From Neobacillus mesonae (GTDB taxonomy: Bacteria; Bacillota; Bacilli; Paenibacillales; Paenibacillaceae): 64,000 nucleotides of DNA. Below the pieces are notes generated by a model, which was given only the letters and a program-made list of their open reading frames with translations, was not told the DNA's origin and did no database searches. The position numbers and the translations under genes are program-made. The stretch is from positions 62,001 through 126,000 of the forward strand of contig JAMBOW010000005.1 of NCBI GenBank assembly GCA_023715865.1, written 5' to 3'. Below, piece after piece: positions 17,439 to 26,410 of the stretch. Position 1 is the first letter of the stretch, and the number at the start of each line of letters is the position of its first letter.

Positions 17439-18528
17439 TGATCTTACTGATCGCCTCTGAAATTAAATCTAGATATTCATCAATGGTATAAGCGATGGAT
17501 AGAGGATTCGGGTTCCCGGCAGCCGCTAGCGGAGTGCCGTTACCGATGAAGACAACAGAACCTCTCTCGATTGCTGGAATTTTGCCAAGCAGCGGATCTG
17601 CTTTAACCGCCTCATACAAGTCTTCACCGCCATAACCGACGATGATGTCAGCATCGTTAAGAACGTCAGCATTTTCAGCACTTAAAGTTAAGGAGTAGTT
17701 GGTTTTGTCTTCAATTTGTGAAGTTACGCTTTCTGGATACTCCATGCCAAGCTCAATAAGAAACTCACCGCGGGGATCAGTAGGTGTATACAAATGCAAT
17801 TTGGACATATCGTCAGCAGAGAAGTTGACCCATACTACTTTTTTGCCCTGCAGATCAGGATGCTCACTAGCCTTTTCCTTAACTAGACTCTCCGTGTCCT
17901 TAATGAGTTGTTCGCCTTCTGCTTCCATGCCCATGCCTTTTGCGTTATAAAGCACTTGCTCACGCCATGTCGTAAGCCATGGAGCTGTTGGATAGGCTAC
18001 AACCGGAGCAATTTCACTGAGAATGTCGTAGTCTTCTTGAGTGATACCGGAATATGCTGCAAGAATCACATCCGGATCTGAATCGGAAATGGCCTCAAAA
18101 TCAAGTCCATCCGTATCCTGGTAGATATTCGGTTCAGTTACACCAAGTTCATCCAGCTTTTCAGCTGTCCAAGGTAGCAGGCCGCTGTCATCCTGAACCC
18201 CGTAGTTCGCTGCCGAGAAGCCGACAGGTTCAACACCGAGAGCAAGAACAACATCATGGTTCGCCCACTGAATGGTAGCCACTCGTTCAGGCTTGCTTTC
18301 AATTACAGTTTCACCAAATGCGTGCTCAATTGTAATCGGATATTCAGAGGCTTCTTCTTCAGCGGCAGGTGTCTCGGTTTGAGATGTTTCTGTACTCGTT
18401 GAAGTGGACGGTGCTTCTGTTTCTGTAGAACTAGAATCGGACTGCTGTGTCGAACAGCCAACGAGTGCGAGCATGATAACTAAAGTGATCATTAGCGCCT
18501 TTAATGAGGTTTGTTTCTTTGACTTCAT
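17431..18528 (-). CDS. Iron-siderophore substrate-binding lipoprotein
   Basis: A 365-residue lipoprotein and the first gene of the leftward operon. The signal peptide ends at a lipobox LVGC (Cys near residue 25). A low-complexity Ser/Thr/Glu linker follows, then a class III (FhuD/BtuF-like) binding domain starting RVATIQWANHDVVLALGVEPVG and ending SIAYTIDEYLDLI. It resembles the YfiY group of hydroxamate/citrate-siderophore receptors, but the ligand cannot be assigned from sequence. Expression should be iron-repressed through the Fur box at 18771-18785. Confidence 0.95.
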   Translation of the reverse strand: MKSKKQTSLKALMITLVIMLALVGCSTQQSDSSSTETEAPSTSTSTETSQTETPAAEEEASEYPITIEHAFGETVIESKPERVATIQWANHDVVLALGVEPVGFSAANYGVQDDSGLLPWTAEKLDELGVTEPNIYQDTDGLDFEAISDSDPDVILAAYSGITQEDYDILSEIAPVVAYPTAPWLTTWREQVLYNAKGMGMEAEGEQLIKDTESLVKEKASEHPDLQGKKVVWVNFSADDMSKLHLYTPTDPRGEFLIELGMEYPESVTSQIEDKTNYSLTLSAENADVLNDADIIVGYGGEDLYEAVKADPLLGKIPAIERGSVVFIGNGTPLAAAGNPNPLSIAYTIDEYLDLISEAISKINE

Positions 18529-18770
18529 TTTGCATTACCACCCTTTTTATAAATTAAAATATATTTTTAACTAGAGCTGATACACTTTACTGGTATATCT
18601 ACAGAAATGATCTAAGTCTTAGTAAAAGGTTGTTAGTTGTTATCTGTATTGGTGATAAATACTTCGAGTATTGTTGAAACAAGAATACCTTGAGAGCTTT
18701 TCGCTATGTATTGGTTTCTTTCAGTGAAGCGACTTCAAATTGAAAGGAAATAGTTGTGAAGGACAACTAA
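18529..18770 (-). other. Long untranslated leader of the siderophore operon
   Basis: About 260 bases separate the predicted transcription start (near 18788) from the first start codon. No reading frame with a ribosome binding site and no strong hairpin stands out. It is AT-rich. Confidence 0.5.
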
Positions 18771-18785
18771 TGATAATGATTATCA
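18771..18785 (-). promoter_or_regulatory. Fur box of the leftward siderophore operon
   Basis: TGATAATGATTATCA is a perfect 7-1-7 inverted repeat, the minimal Fur site of Bacillus. It lies at about +1 to +18 relative to the predicted start of the promoter at 18795-18823, so Fur would block initiation. Confidence 0.92.
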
Positions 18786-18794
18786 ACATCAATA

Positions 18795-18823
18795 AATGTA
18801 TATCCCCTCTGAGGGGTTGTCAA
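18795..18823 (-). promoter_or_regulatory. Sigma-A promoter of the leftward siderophore operon
   Basis: On the minus strand: -35 TTGACA (18823-18818), a 17-base spacer and -10 TACATT (18800-18795). The spacer contains a perfect 6-1-6 palindrome CCCCTCTGAGGGG (18804-18816), which could be a second operator. Confidence 0.75.
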
Positions 18824-18861
18824 TGAGAAATTATAAAACGCTTTAAAATTTTCTATTTACA

Positions 18862-18889
18862 CGAAAAAAGCAGCCGATTCGGCTGCTTT
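18862..18889 (-). terminator. Terminator of the copper-amine-oxidase-domain gene
   Basis: Stem AAAGCAGCC / GGCTGCTTT around GATTC. The T6 run lies on the minus strand, so it ends the leftward gene at 18967 before the Fur-controlled promoter. Confidence 0.85.
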
Positions 18890-18966
18890 GATATTGATTT
18901 TGGATATACCACATTTAGTCGTAGAACTTCTTTTCATGTGTCTGAGTATGTAATATTGATCTACTT

Positions 18967-19584
18967 CTATTTAATTGTGAGGCGATAATGATACTCCTGT
19001 GACATCTGTTTAATCACTTCTTCACGCTCTGTTTTAACGTCATAAGGAAGGCGTTTTTTATCCCCGAGGATGAAGTCAGTGTACGTGCCTGCTTTGGTCT
19101 TAAGCAGCTTCGTTTCACTTGTCAGCACCGTATTATCCTTATTGAGAGTTTCCATTACCACCACTGGCGCTCTTGAAACGTCCTCAGTGAGTGTGTAGGA
19201 GAAGTCTAGATTAATCCCGCCAAGAAGGTGTCTGCTGTCCAGGGATGTAATAAAATCATAGTTTGCTTGAGATGTTAAAATCTCTACAGCATTATTTTTA
19301 ATAAGAGGGTAGTCCTCTTCTGGAGCTGTGATTGAAATGGTCTGATTCGCCCCGTCCCATTTCACTTCATAACCAAGTGATTCACCGACAAGACGGAGCG
19401 GAACATAGGTTTTTCCGTTATATGATATGGGCGCATCCGAAGGGGTTCCGATTGCACGTCCCTCCAGGAGCATCTTGATTTGCGGCGATAATTGAGCAGT
19501 GATTTGATTGCCGGCAGCCCAGACCGTAGCAGGAACAAGCAGTCCAACTGCCACAATCAGGCTTGCCTTCCAACGTTTCTTCAT
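18967..19584 (-). CDS. Secreted protein with copper amine oxidase N-terminal-like domain
   Basis: A 205-residue exported protein. A signal peptide (about 1-24, ending VWAAG) is followed by a copper amine oxidase N-terminal (stalk) domain, recognisable by ITAQLSPQIKMLLEG, GKTYVPLRLVGESLGYEVKW and NQTISI. This non-catalytic domain is abundant in Paenibacillus and usually binds the cell surface. The C-terminal half (about 105-205) is unassigned. I chose the ATG at 19584, six bases from GGAGG; an ATG two codons upstream is too close. Confidence 0.85.
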   Translation of the reverse strand: MKKRWKASLIVAVGLLVPATVWAAGNQITAQLSPQIKMLLEGRAIGTPSDAPISYNGKTYVPLRLVGESLGYEVKWDGANQTISITAPEEDYPLIKNNAVEILTSQANYDFITSLDSRHLLGGINLDFSYTLTEDVSRAPVVVMETLNKDNTVLTSETKLLKTKAGTYTDFILGDKKRLPYDVKTEREEVIKQMSQEYHYRLTIK

Positions 19585-19802
19585 TTGCATCCTCCTCTAG
19601 TATATTTGTTTTCACTTTATATTTTGAAGAAATAGATATATTAGTAAAAGAGACTTTTTCCCTAATTGGCTAGAGAATAATTTTTCGTTAGACTGCTTTT
19701 TGTCGAATAAAGACGAAAACAATCTACGGATCCGGTAATATTTACTCGCAAAATAGTTATAAATTTGCCAACTCTAATATTCTATGAAAACGCCTCTAAT
19801 TA

Positions 19803-19866
19803 TTCGGGTAGTGGGCTCCTCCAATTTATCTTAAAATACGCTTGAGGGAGTCTACCCGAAGGAGGA
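19803..19866 (+). promoter_or_regulatory. Structured leader that can pair with the GH3 ribosome binding site
   Basis: A perfect 9-bp stem (TTCGGGTAG 19803-19811 with CTACCCGAA 19852-19860) encloses a 40-base loop and ends directly at the ribosome binding site. Within the loop, TCCTCC (19817-19822) is exactly complementary to GGAGGA (19861-19866) of that site. The two pairings are alternatives, one of which hides the ribosome binding site. A role in translational control is inferred. Confidence 0.45.
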
Positions 19867-19871
19867 TTCAT

Positions 19872-22775
19872 ATGTCTAAAACAACTCAATATCCATTCCA
19901 GAACACTTCCCTTCCGCTTGAAGAACGGGTAAACGACTTGGTTTCTCGATTCACGCTGGAAGAAAAAGTTGGTCTTATGATTCAATATCAAGTTGAAGTA
20001 GAACATCTTGGTGTAAAAGCGTATAAGCACGGCACAGAGGCTGCTCACGGCATGGCATGGCTTGGTGAAGCTACCGGGTATCCACAGCCGATCGGTCTTG
20101 GGTGTACCTGGGACACGGATCTAATGCAGCGTATTGGGAGCGCCATCGGAGATGAGGCGAGAGGCTTCTATAAACGCAATCCAGAAATCAACGGCCTAAC
20201 ACTTTGGGCACCAACCGTTGATATGGAACGCGACCCGCGCTGGGGACGTACAGAGGAAGCCTACGGAGAGGACCCTGTACTGGCTGGAAAGCTGGCATCC
20301 GCACTTGTGCAAGGAATTCAGGGCGATCATCCAAAGTATATGAAAGCGATTGCGACACTGAAGCACTTTATCGCTAACAATAATGAGGTAGGCCGCGGTG
20401 ATGCATCGGTCAGCATTGATCCGCGTAATATGCGTGAATATTATTTGAAAGCGTTTGAAATTCCGTTCAAAGAGGGCGGAGCTCAGTCTATGATGACGGC
20501 ATACAATGCCATCAACGGGGTCCCGGCTAACTTGAGCCCAGATGTAAATGCGATTGTAAAGCAGGAGTGGGGCATGGACGGCTTTGTCGTCAGTGATGCG
20601 TTTGATGTATCCGGTACAGTTCGCGATCATGGCTATCTTGAAACACACAAGGAAGCAGTTGCCCGCTCTGTTAAGGAGGGCGGCATTGACAGCATTACCG
20701 ATGATGGGGAATTGATCAAACAAGCCCTTCGTGAAGCTCTGGAGGAAGGTTTGCTTGCAGAGAGCGACTTGGATACCGCGCTGCGCAACACGTTCCGCGT
20801 ACGCTTCCGTCTAGGTGAGTTTGATCCGGAGGAAGGCAATCCGTATGCAGCCATCGACGAGTCGGCGATTATGCATCCAGAGCATGAGAAGCTGTCTCGT
20901 GAAGCATCAGGTAAAGCGGTTGTCCTGCTCAAGAATGAAGGCGGGATTCTTCCGCTGCAAGCAGACAAGCTGAAGAAGGTTGCTGTTATTGGCCCGCTTG
21001 GAGATACGGTTTACCGCGACTGGTACAGCGGCTCAATGCCGTATGCCGTTACTCCACTGCAAGGCATTCAGGAAAAGCTGGACAGCCATGGAGGAGAGAC
21101 AAGCTTCTCCGGCGGTACAGATCGCGTCAAGCTGAAGGCGAAACGCACGGGTCGTTATGTGCAGGTGAAGGACGGAAAACAGGCTCCTCTGTCTGCTACA
21201 GGCGAAGCTTCAGATCAAGCTTCTGTATTTGAAGTAACCGATTGGGGTTGGGACAGCCATACGCTGATTGCCGAGGGCAATGGCCGGTATCTGACAACCG
21301 ATGATCGGATTGTGAAGGCTTCAGCTGATCAAATTTGGGAATGGTTCACGAAGGAAGTCTTCCTTGTCCGTCCAGAGGGGGAAGATGCTAAGCAGGTTAC
21401 CTTCTCAACATGGAACGATACGCCGGTAACCGTGAGTGGAGACAGCGGTGAGCTGCTTGTCGGCAGCGGCAGTGCAGAAGAAACGGCAAATGAGATTAAC
21501 GTAGCGGGTGCTGCTTCGGTTGCAGGAGAAGAAGAACAAATCAGCGCTGACGTCTTCGAGGTGGAGATGTTGACTGACAAGTTTGAGGCAGCTAAAGAAA
21601 CGGCAGCAGATGCCGATCTTGCGGTCGTCTTTGTCGGCAACCATCCACTCATTAACGGTAAGGAGACCGTTGACCGTCCAGACATCACTCTTCCGGATTC
21701 GCAGGAGCAGTTGATCAAGGAAGTTCTGTCCGTAAATCCGAACACAATTGTTGTGGTTGTCGGCAGCTATCCATATGCACTGAACTGGGTAGATGAGCAT
21801 GTTCCGGCGATCGTGTACACGACGCATGCTGGTCAAGAGCTTGGTCATGCTGTAGCCGATGTGCTCTTTGGCGACGTCAATCCAGCTGGCCGTCTGAACA
21901 TGACTTGGTACAAGTCAACCGATCAGCTGCCTGAGTTCATGGATTACGACGTTATTAAAGGCGGAAGAACGTATCAGTACTTCACAGGCGAGCCGCTGTA
22001 TCCGTTCGGACATGGACTGTCCTACAGCTCCTTCCGTTATGACCAGCTAAGCCTTAACCAAAATTCAGTATCTGTGGATCAGGATGGATATATTGGTCTT
22101 GCGGTTCGTGTGACGAACACCGGAACCCGTCCAGGTGAAGAAGTAGTACAGCTGTACGGACATGCGGAGAAGTCTCGAGTAAAGCGCCCGCTGAAGCAAT
22201 TGCATGCCTTTAAGCGGGTAGCACTCCAGCCTGGCGAATCGCTTGATGTGAGCTTCAAGCTGCCGCTGACCGAAATTGCGATCTGGGACGTTACTCGTGA
22301 GCGCTTCTGTGTTGAGAGCGGTACCTATACCTTCATGGCAGGTGCTTCATCAGCCAATCTTCCGATCAGCGCTCAGCTTAAGATTGAAGGTGAGGTTATT
22401 CCGCCGCGTGATCTGAAACAGCCTGTAAAAGCAATGAACTATGATGATTATGAAGGTGTGCTGATCGGTGAATGCCATGAGGGCGGCAGTGCAGTTGAAG
22501 TGAAGGAGCAGTCCGGTTGGATTGTGTTCCAAGATGCAGAGTTTGGTGCAGGTGTAAGCTCCGTAACTCTCCGTACGGCCAGCCAATCAGAAGCTGCGGT
22601 CGAGATTAGACTGCAAAGTCCGGATGGTCCGCTTGTAGGCAGCGTAGCGCTTCAAGCTGGCGGTGCTCAGGAGTGGAGCAGCAGCACTGTGCAGCTGAGC
22701 GGCATAAGCGGCCGTCAGGATGTATATATTGTCTTGAACGGAAAGATTTCACTGAGCACTATTCAATTCCAATAA
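19872..22775 (+). CDS. Glycoside hydrolase family 3 beta-glycosidase
   Basis: A 967-residue enzyme without a signal peptide, so probably cytoplasmic and acting on imported oligosaccharides. The GH3 N-terminal TIM barrel spans about 10-330 and holds the likely nucleophile Asp242 in GFVVSDAFDV. The alpha/beta sandwich C-domain is interrupted at about 430-560 by an inserted beta-rich module (LIAEGNGRYLTTDD). A fibronectin-III-like domain (about 735-810) and a C-terminal CBM6-like beta-sandwich (about 850-967) follow. This layout is common in beta-xylosidases and beta-glucosidases; the substrate is not certain. The ATG at 19872 has AAGGAGG 6 bases upstream. Confidence 0.93.
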   Translation: MSKTTQYPFQNTSLPLEERVNDLVSRFTLEEKVGLMIQYQVEVEHLGVKAYKHGTEAAHGMAWLGEATGYPQPIGLGCTWDTDLMQRIGSAIGDEARGFYKRNPEINGLTLWAPTVDMERDPRWGRTEEAYGEDPVLAGKLASALVQGIQGDHPKYMKAIATLKHFIANNNEVGRGDASVSIDPRNMREYYLKAFEIPFKEGGAQSMMTAYNAINGVPANLSPDVNAIVKQEWGMDGFVVSDAFDVSGTVRDHGYLETHKEAVARSVKEGGIDSITDDGELIKQALREALEEGLLAESDLDTALRNTFRVRFRLGEFDPEEGNPYAAIDESAIMHPEHEKLSREASGKAVVLLKNEGGILPLQADKLKKVAVIGPLGDTVYRDWYSGSMPYAVTPLQGIQEKLDSHGGETSFSGGTDRVKLKAKRTGRYVQVKDGKQAPLSATGEASDQASVFEVTDWGWDSHTLIAEGNGRYLTTDDRIVKASADQIWEWFTKEVFLVRPEGEDAKQVTFSTWNDTPVTVSGDSGELLVGSGSAEETANEINVAGAASVAGEEEQISADVFEVEMLTDKFEAAKETAADADLAVVFVGNHPLINGKETVDRPDITLPDSQEQLIKEVLSVNPNTIVVVVGSYPYALNWVDEHVPAIVYTTHAGQELGHAVADVLFGDVNPAGRLNMTWYKSTDQLPEFMDYDVIKGGRTYQYFTGEPLYPFGHGLSYSSFRYDQLSLNQNSVSVDQDGYIGLAVRVTNTGTRPGEEVVQLYGHAEKSRVKRPLKQLHAFKRVALQPGESLDVSFKLPLTEIAIWDVTRERFCVESGTYTFMAGASSANLPISAQLKIEGEVIPPRDLKQPVKAMNYDDYEGVLIGECHEGGSAVEVKEQSGWIVFQDAEFGAGVSSVTLRTASQSEAAVEIRLQSPDGPLVGSVALQAGGAQEWSSSTVQLSGISGRQDVYIVLNGKISLSTIQFQ

Positions 22776-22786
22776 AAATGATGGAG

Positions 22787-22822
22787 GATCGGAGTCCCGT
22801 GTTATGGGACCCGGTCCTTTTT
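22787..22822 (+). terminator. Terminator after the GH3 gene
   Basis: GGATCGGAGTCCC pairs imperfectly with GGGACCCGGTCC around GTGTTAT, then TTTTTAT. Confidence 0.7.
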
Positions 22823-22984
22823 ATCAGCTGATCATTACAATAAAAATAGATTTGAAAGATTAGATGTGATGATTATAGAAGAATTTTCTGGCGCGGACTT
22901 TACACTTTTTAATCCGATTTGAATAGTTTATAATTATCTGATAAGAACCGGTATTTTGATCTATAAATTATTGCACTAGATATG

Positions 22985-23072
22985 ATATGGTAATAGATGG
23001 AGCTAAGGACGGTGTTCCTAGGTGACGCCTTGCTTATGGTGAACTCTAAGCAGAGAGCCTCCCCTTTTTACA
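22985..23072 (+). ncRNA. Candidate structured leader upstream of mqo
   Basis: The sequence folds by eye into a three-way junction: an outer stem GGAGCT with AGCCTCC (one bulge), an arm closed by AAGG / CCTT, and an arm TGCTTA / TAAGCA with a 10-base loop; a CCCCTTTTT tract follows. It ends about 30 bases before the mqo start. I do not recognise a known riboswitch class. The remaining 22823-22984 stretch is AT-rich with nothing apparent. Confidence 0.35.
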
Positions 23073-23098
23073 AATATAGGCGATAAGGAAGGGTTTTA

Positions 23099-24601
23099 AT
23101 GAGTGACACACAGATAAAAACAGACGTGATTTTAATTGGTGCTGGCGTCATGAGCGCAACGCTCGGTGCATTACTTAAAGAGCTGGCGCCGGAGTGGGAA
23201 ATTAAAGTGTTTGAGAAGCTTGGAAGTTCAGGTGAAGAGAGCTCTAACGAATGGAATAATGCGGGTACAGGCCATGCTGCACTGTGCGAGCTTAACTATA
23301 CATCCGAGAAGCCTGACGGATCTATAGACATTACTAAAGCGATTAATATTAACGAACAATTTCAGCTATCTAAACAGTTCTGGTCTTATCTTGTAAAACG
23401 TAATCTGATTCGGAATCCCGAAGACTTTATCATGCCCATACCTCATATGAGTCTAGTACAAGGGGATAAAAATGTATCTTTTCTGAAAAACCGTTTTAAA
23501 GCGCTCTCAAACCATCCGTTGTTTCAAGGAATGGAGTATTCAGATCACCCTGACAAGCTGAAGGAATGGCTGCCACTGGTTATGGAGGGCCGTACTTCGA
23601 ACGATCCAATCGCAGCGACTAAAATTGACTCGGGTACGGATGTTAACTTTGGTGCTTTAACGCGCATGCTGTTTGAACACCTCAAAAGAAAAGGTGTCGA
23701 GGTAAACTACAAGCATAGCGTAAAGGATATTAAGCGGACCAGCGATGGCTTGTGGCAGGTCAAAGTGCATGATATGAACAGCGGCAAGACAAAGAATCAT
23801 GCAGCTAAGTTCGTATTTATCGGCGGGGGCGGGGGAAGTCTGCCTTTACTGCAGAAAACAGGCATTCCCGAGTCCAAGCATATTGGCGGGTTCCCGGTAA
23901 GCGGACTATTTATGGTCTGTAACAATCCGGAAGTTGTAGCGAAGCATCATGCAAAAGTATACGGAAAAGCAAAAGTTGGCGCTCCGCCAATGTCTGTTCC
24001 GCATTTGGATACACGATACATTAACAATAAGAAGTCTTTGCTGTTTGGACCGTTTGCCGGCTTCTCACCTAAATTCCTAAAAACAGGTTCATACTTTGAT
24101 CTCATCGGCTCTGTTAAACCGAATAATGTCCTTACGATGCTCGCAGCGGGTGTCAAAGAGATGTCCCTCACCAAATATCTGATTCAGCAGGTGATGCTGT
24201 CGAACGAGAAGCGCATGGAAGAATTGCGCGAGTTTGTTCCGAACGCGAAAAGTGAGGATTGGAGCATTGTCGTGGCGGGTCAGCGGGTGCAGGTTATTAA
24301 AGATACGGTGGCCGGCGGCAAAGGGACGCTTCAATTCGGTACAGAAGTGGTTAGTGCTGCGGATGGTTCAGTAGCTGCATTGCTAGGTGCTTCTCCGGGT
24401 GCTTCGACTGCTGTTCATGTCATGCTCGAAGTATTAGAGAAATGCTTCCCGCAGCATATTAAAGGCTGGGAGTCAAAAATTAAAGAAATGGTTCCTTCAT
24501 ACGGCGTGTCACTGTCGGACCACCCAGAGATGCTGCAAGAAATTCTTCAATCAACGTCGCAAACACTTGGCTTAAGCAAGAAAGAGCCTGCTTATCATTA
24601 G
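23099..24601 (+). CDS. mqo: Malate:quinone oxidoreductase
   Basis: A 500-residue FAD-dependent peripheral membrane enzyme that oxidises malate to oxaloacetate and passes electrons to the quinone pool, bypassing malate dehydrogenase. The FAD-binding motif is [13 protein letters not shown] near the N-terminus, and [19 protein letters not shown] and the conserved [15 protein letters not shown] are diagnostic of Mqo. Full length for the family. The ATG is preceded by AAGGAAGGG. It stands alone between two terminators. Confidence 0.96.
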   Translation: MSDTQIKTDVILIGAGVMSATLGALLKELAPEWEIKVFEKLGSSGEESSNEWNNAGTGHAALCELNYTSEKPDGSIDITKAININEQFQLSKQFWSYLVKRNLIRNPEDFIMPIPHMSLVQGDKNVSFLKNRFKALSNHPLFQGMEYSDHPDKLKEWLPLVMEGRTSNDPIAATKIDSGTDVNFGALTRMLFEHLKRKGVEVNYKHSVKDIKRTSDGLWQVKVHDMNSGKTKNHAAKFVFIGGGGGSLPLLQKTGIPESKHIGGFPVSGLFMVCNNPEVVAKHHAKVYGKAKVGAPPMSVPHLDTRYINNKKSLLFGPFAGFSPKFLKTGSYFDLIGSVKPNNVLTMLAAGVKEMSLTKYLIQQVMLSNEKRMEELREFVPNAKSEDWSIVVAGQRVQVIKDTVAGGKGTLQFGTEVVSAADGSVAALLGASPGASTAVHVMLEVLEKCFPQHIKGWESKIKEMVPSYGVSLSDHPEMLQEILQSTSQTLGLSKKEPAYH

Positions 24602-24683
24602 CCTGCGGAAAGCGGCTCAAGAATGAAATACATGATGTTAAAGAATCAAGTGAACAGTTGAATATGATCAAAAGTAACATATA

Positions 24684-24722
24684 GAGCCTTTAATCCGTTA
24701 TTGGATTGAAGGTTCTTTTTTT
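24684..24722 (+). terminator. Terminator after mqo
   Basis: GAGCCTTTAATCC pairs with GGATTGAAGGTTC around GTTATT, followed by a T7 run. Beyond it, to 24917, the sequence is AT-rich with no supported gene. Confidence 0.8.
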
Positions 24723-24917
24723 AATATCATGAATCTGAATTCCGTATTATGAGAGCAGGAAGTGTACCTTATACCGTTGATGGTTGAAGTCATATATTCC
24801 CTTTACTTAAATACACAATTGAATTTACTTTAGTTCAGAAAGTGAGTAATATTCAAATATACAAAAACTTAACAGGTTTTCTGTTTTTATTGTAGATTGC
24901 TGAAAGGAAGTAACTCT

Positions 24918-26162
24918 TTGCTTGAAACCTTATTACTCAATTTCTTATTCCTGCTCTTTCCGGTGGTCATATTTCTAATATTTTTTGAGAATAGGCCCTT
25001 TTCTTTTAATAAAAAAATTCTCATCTTATTATCTACTGTGGCGATGTGTCTCTGTATGTCTATGCCCATTAAGCTCGAATACGGCTATGTATTTGATTTG
25101 CGGTATATCCCATTCATTATTGTCGCTTTGTTTGGAGGATATAGGAGCGCGTTCCCGCTGTATGTGGTTCTGAATTTAGCCAGACTTTACGTTGGGGGCC
25201 CGGGAATCCTGCCGTCCTTTCTATTTGCAACAAGCATATTTGTATTTGTTCCTTTATATAGTAGGAGATTTCTTAAGCTGAGCCCCAACAGGCGCATTAC
25301 TGCAGCAACGTCGGCTGCTTCTCTAACAATGACTTGGTACCTTATCACACTGACTTTTGCAATTGAACAAATCGATCGTGCCTACTGGATTTTGGCTTTG
25401 CACGCAATTACGACACATATCGTTGTCATGATCATTACCATGATATTAATTGAAAAGATTATTTCAAATATCTATCACCGAGATCGTATCCTGCAATCCG
25501 AACGGTTAAATGTGATCAGTGAGCTTGCGGCCAGTGTTTCACACGAAATAAGGAATCCACTGACGGTTACAAGCGGTTTTTTGCAGCTATTAATTAAATC
25601 CAAGACGATAACTGAGCGGGAGAGAGGCTATATTGATTTGTCGCTGCAGGAGTTAAAGAGAGCGGAAAAAATCGTTAGTGACTATTTATCCTTTGCGAAA
25701 CCGCAGTCAGAAAATATGGTTTACTCCGATCTGAGCGCCGAACTGGAATACACGACCAATATTATTTTTCCTTACGCTACCATATATAATGTTGAGGTCC
25801 GATCTCAGTTTCATAACACGTTAAAGACAAGCTATGACCAGAACCAGATTCAGCAGTGCCTGATTAATCTATATAAAAATGCAATCGAGGCGATGAAGGA
25901 AAAAGGCGGCGGTCTGCTTTCCATAAGCATTTTCGAGAGAGTGGGCAGCATTGTGATATGTATAGAGGATACAGGAGTTGGCATGACGGAGGAGGAGCAG
26001 CAAAGGCTGGGCAAGCCCTATTATTCTACGAAAGCGGAAGGAACGGGCCTTGGAATGCTTATGGTATACAGCACTATAAATAAGCTGAAAGGGACCATTA
26101 AAGTAGAAAGCAATAAGGGAGAAGGCTCTAAAATTGAATTGATTCTTCCTGCCCGTAAATGA
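24918..26162 (+). CDS. 5TMR-LYT sensor histidine kinase, KinB-like
   Basis: A 414-residue membrane kinase. Five or six transmembrane helices (about 1-175) carry the LytS/YhcK-type 5TMR signature (YVFDLRYIPFIIVALFGGYRSA and the LYVGGPG region). HisKA follows with His209 in SVSHEIRNPLTVTSG, then a HATPase (NLYKNAIEAM, DTGVGMTEEE, GTGLGMLMVYS). No partner regulator is adjacent. The catalytic half closely resembles the kinase at 13093, so both may feed the sporulation phosphorelay. I chose TTG at 24918, six bases after AAAGGAAG; an upstream TTG in frame lacks a ribosome binding site. Confidence 0.9.
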   Translation: MLETLLLNFLFLLFPVVIFLIFFENRPFSFNKKILILLSTVAMCLCMSMPIKLEYGYVFDLRYIPFIIVALFGGYRSAFPLYVVLNLARLYVGGPGILPSFLFATSIFVFVPLYSRRFLKLSPNRRITAATSAASLTMTWYLITLTFAIEQIDRAYWILALHAITTHIVVMIITMILIEKIISNIYHRDRILQSERLNVISELAASVSHEIRNPLTVTSGFLQLLIKSKTITERERGYIDLSLQELKRAEKIVSDYLSFAKPQSENMVYSDLSAELEYTTNIIFPYATIYNVEVRSQFHNTLKTSYDQNQIQQCLINLYKNAIEAMKEKGGGLLSISIFERVGSIVICIEDTGVGMTEEEQQRLGKPYYSTKAEGTGLGMLMVYSTINKLKGTIKVESNKGEGSKIELILPARK

Positions 26163-26196
26163 ATGAATAACCTAATATCAGATGAATGTGGAGTTA

Positions 26197-26225
26197 AAAG
26201 TGCGCAGCAATGCGCTCTTTTTTTG
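26197..26225 (+). terminator. Terminator after the histidine kinase
   Basis: Hairpin AGTGCGCA / TGCGCTCT with one mismatch around GCAA, followed by a T7 run. Confidence 0.75.
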
Positions 26226-26313
26226 TATCTGTTCAAAGAATCTAATGGTGTTGGAAGCTATTAAAATGATGGGGATATTTTGTACTTTAGTAAAAATTAC
26301 TCTAGAAAATCGT

Positions 26314-26342
26314 TTGATAAAAAAAAGGTTTTTATATATAAT
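26314..26342 (+). promoter_or_regulatory. Sigma-A promoter of the yclNOP operon
   Basis: -35 TTGATA (26314-26319), a 17-base spacer and -10 TATAAT (26337-26342). The Fur box begins 16 bases further on. Confidence 0.8.
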
Positions 26343-26357
26343 TGACCGTACTTAGAA

Positions 26358-26372
26358 TGATAATCGTTATCA
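26358..26372 (+). promoter_or_regulatory. Fur box of the yclNOP operon
   Basis: TGATAATCGTTATCA matches the 7-1-7 Fur consensus with one mismatch. It lies just downstream of the predicted transcription start near 26349. Confidence 0.88.
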
Positions 26373-26410
26373 ATTGTCATGATGAGAATACATATATACG
26401 AGGAATACAT

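Noticed and set aside
20446-20459. TGAAAGCGTTTGAA inside the GH3 gene resembles a cre site
   Set aside because: It lies about 575 bases into the coding sequence and its bases are explained by the protein (LKAFE); functional cre sites are usually near promoters.
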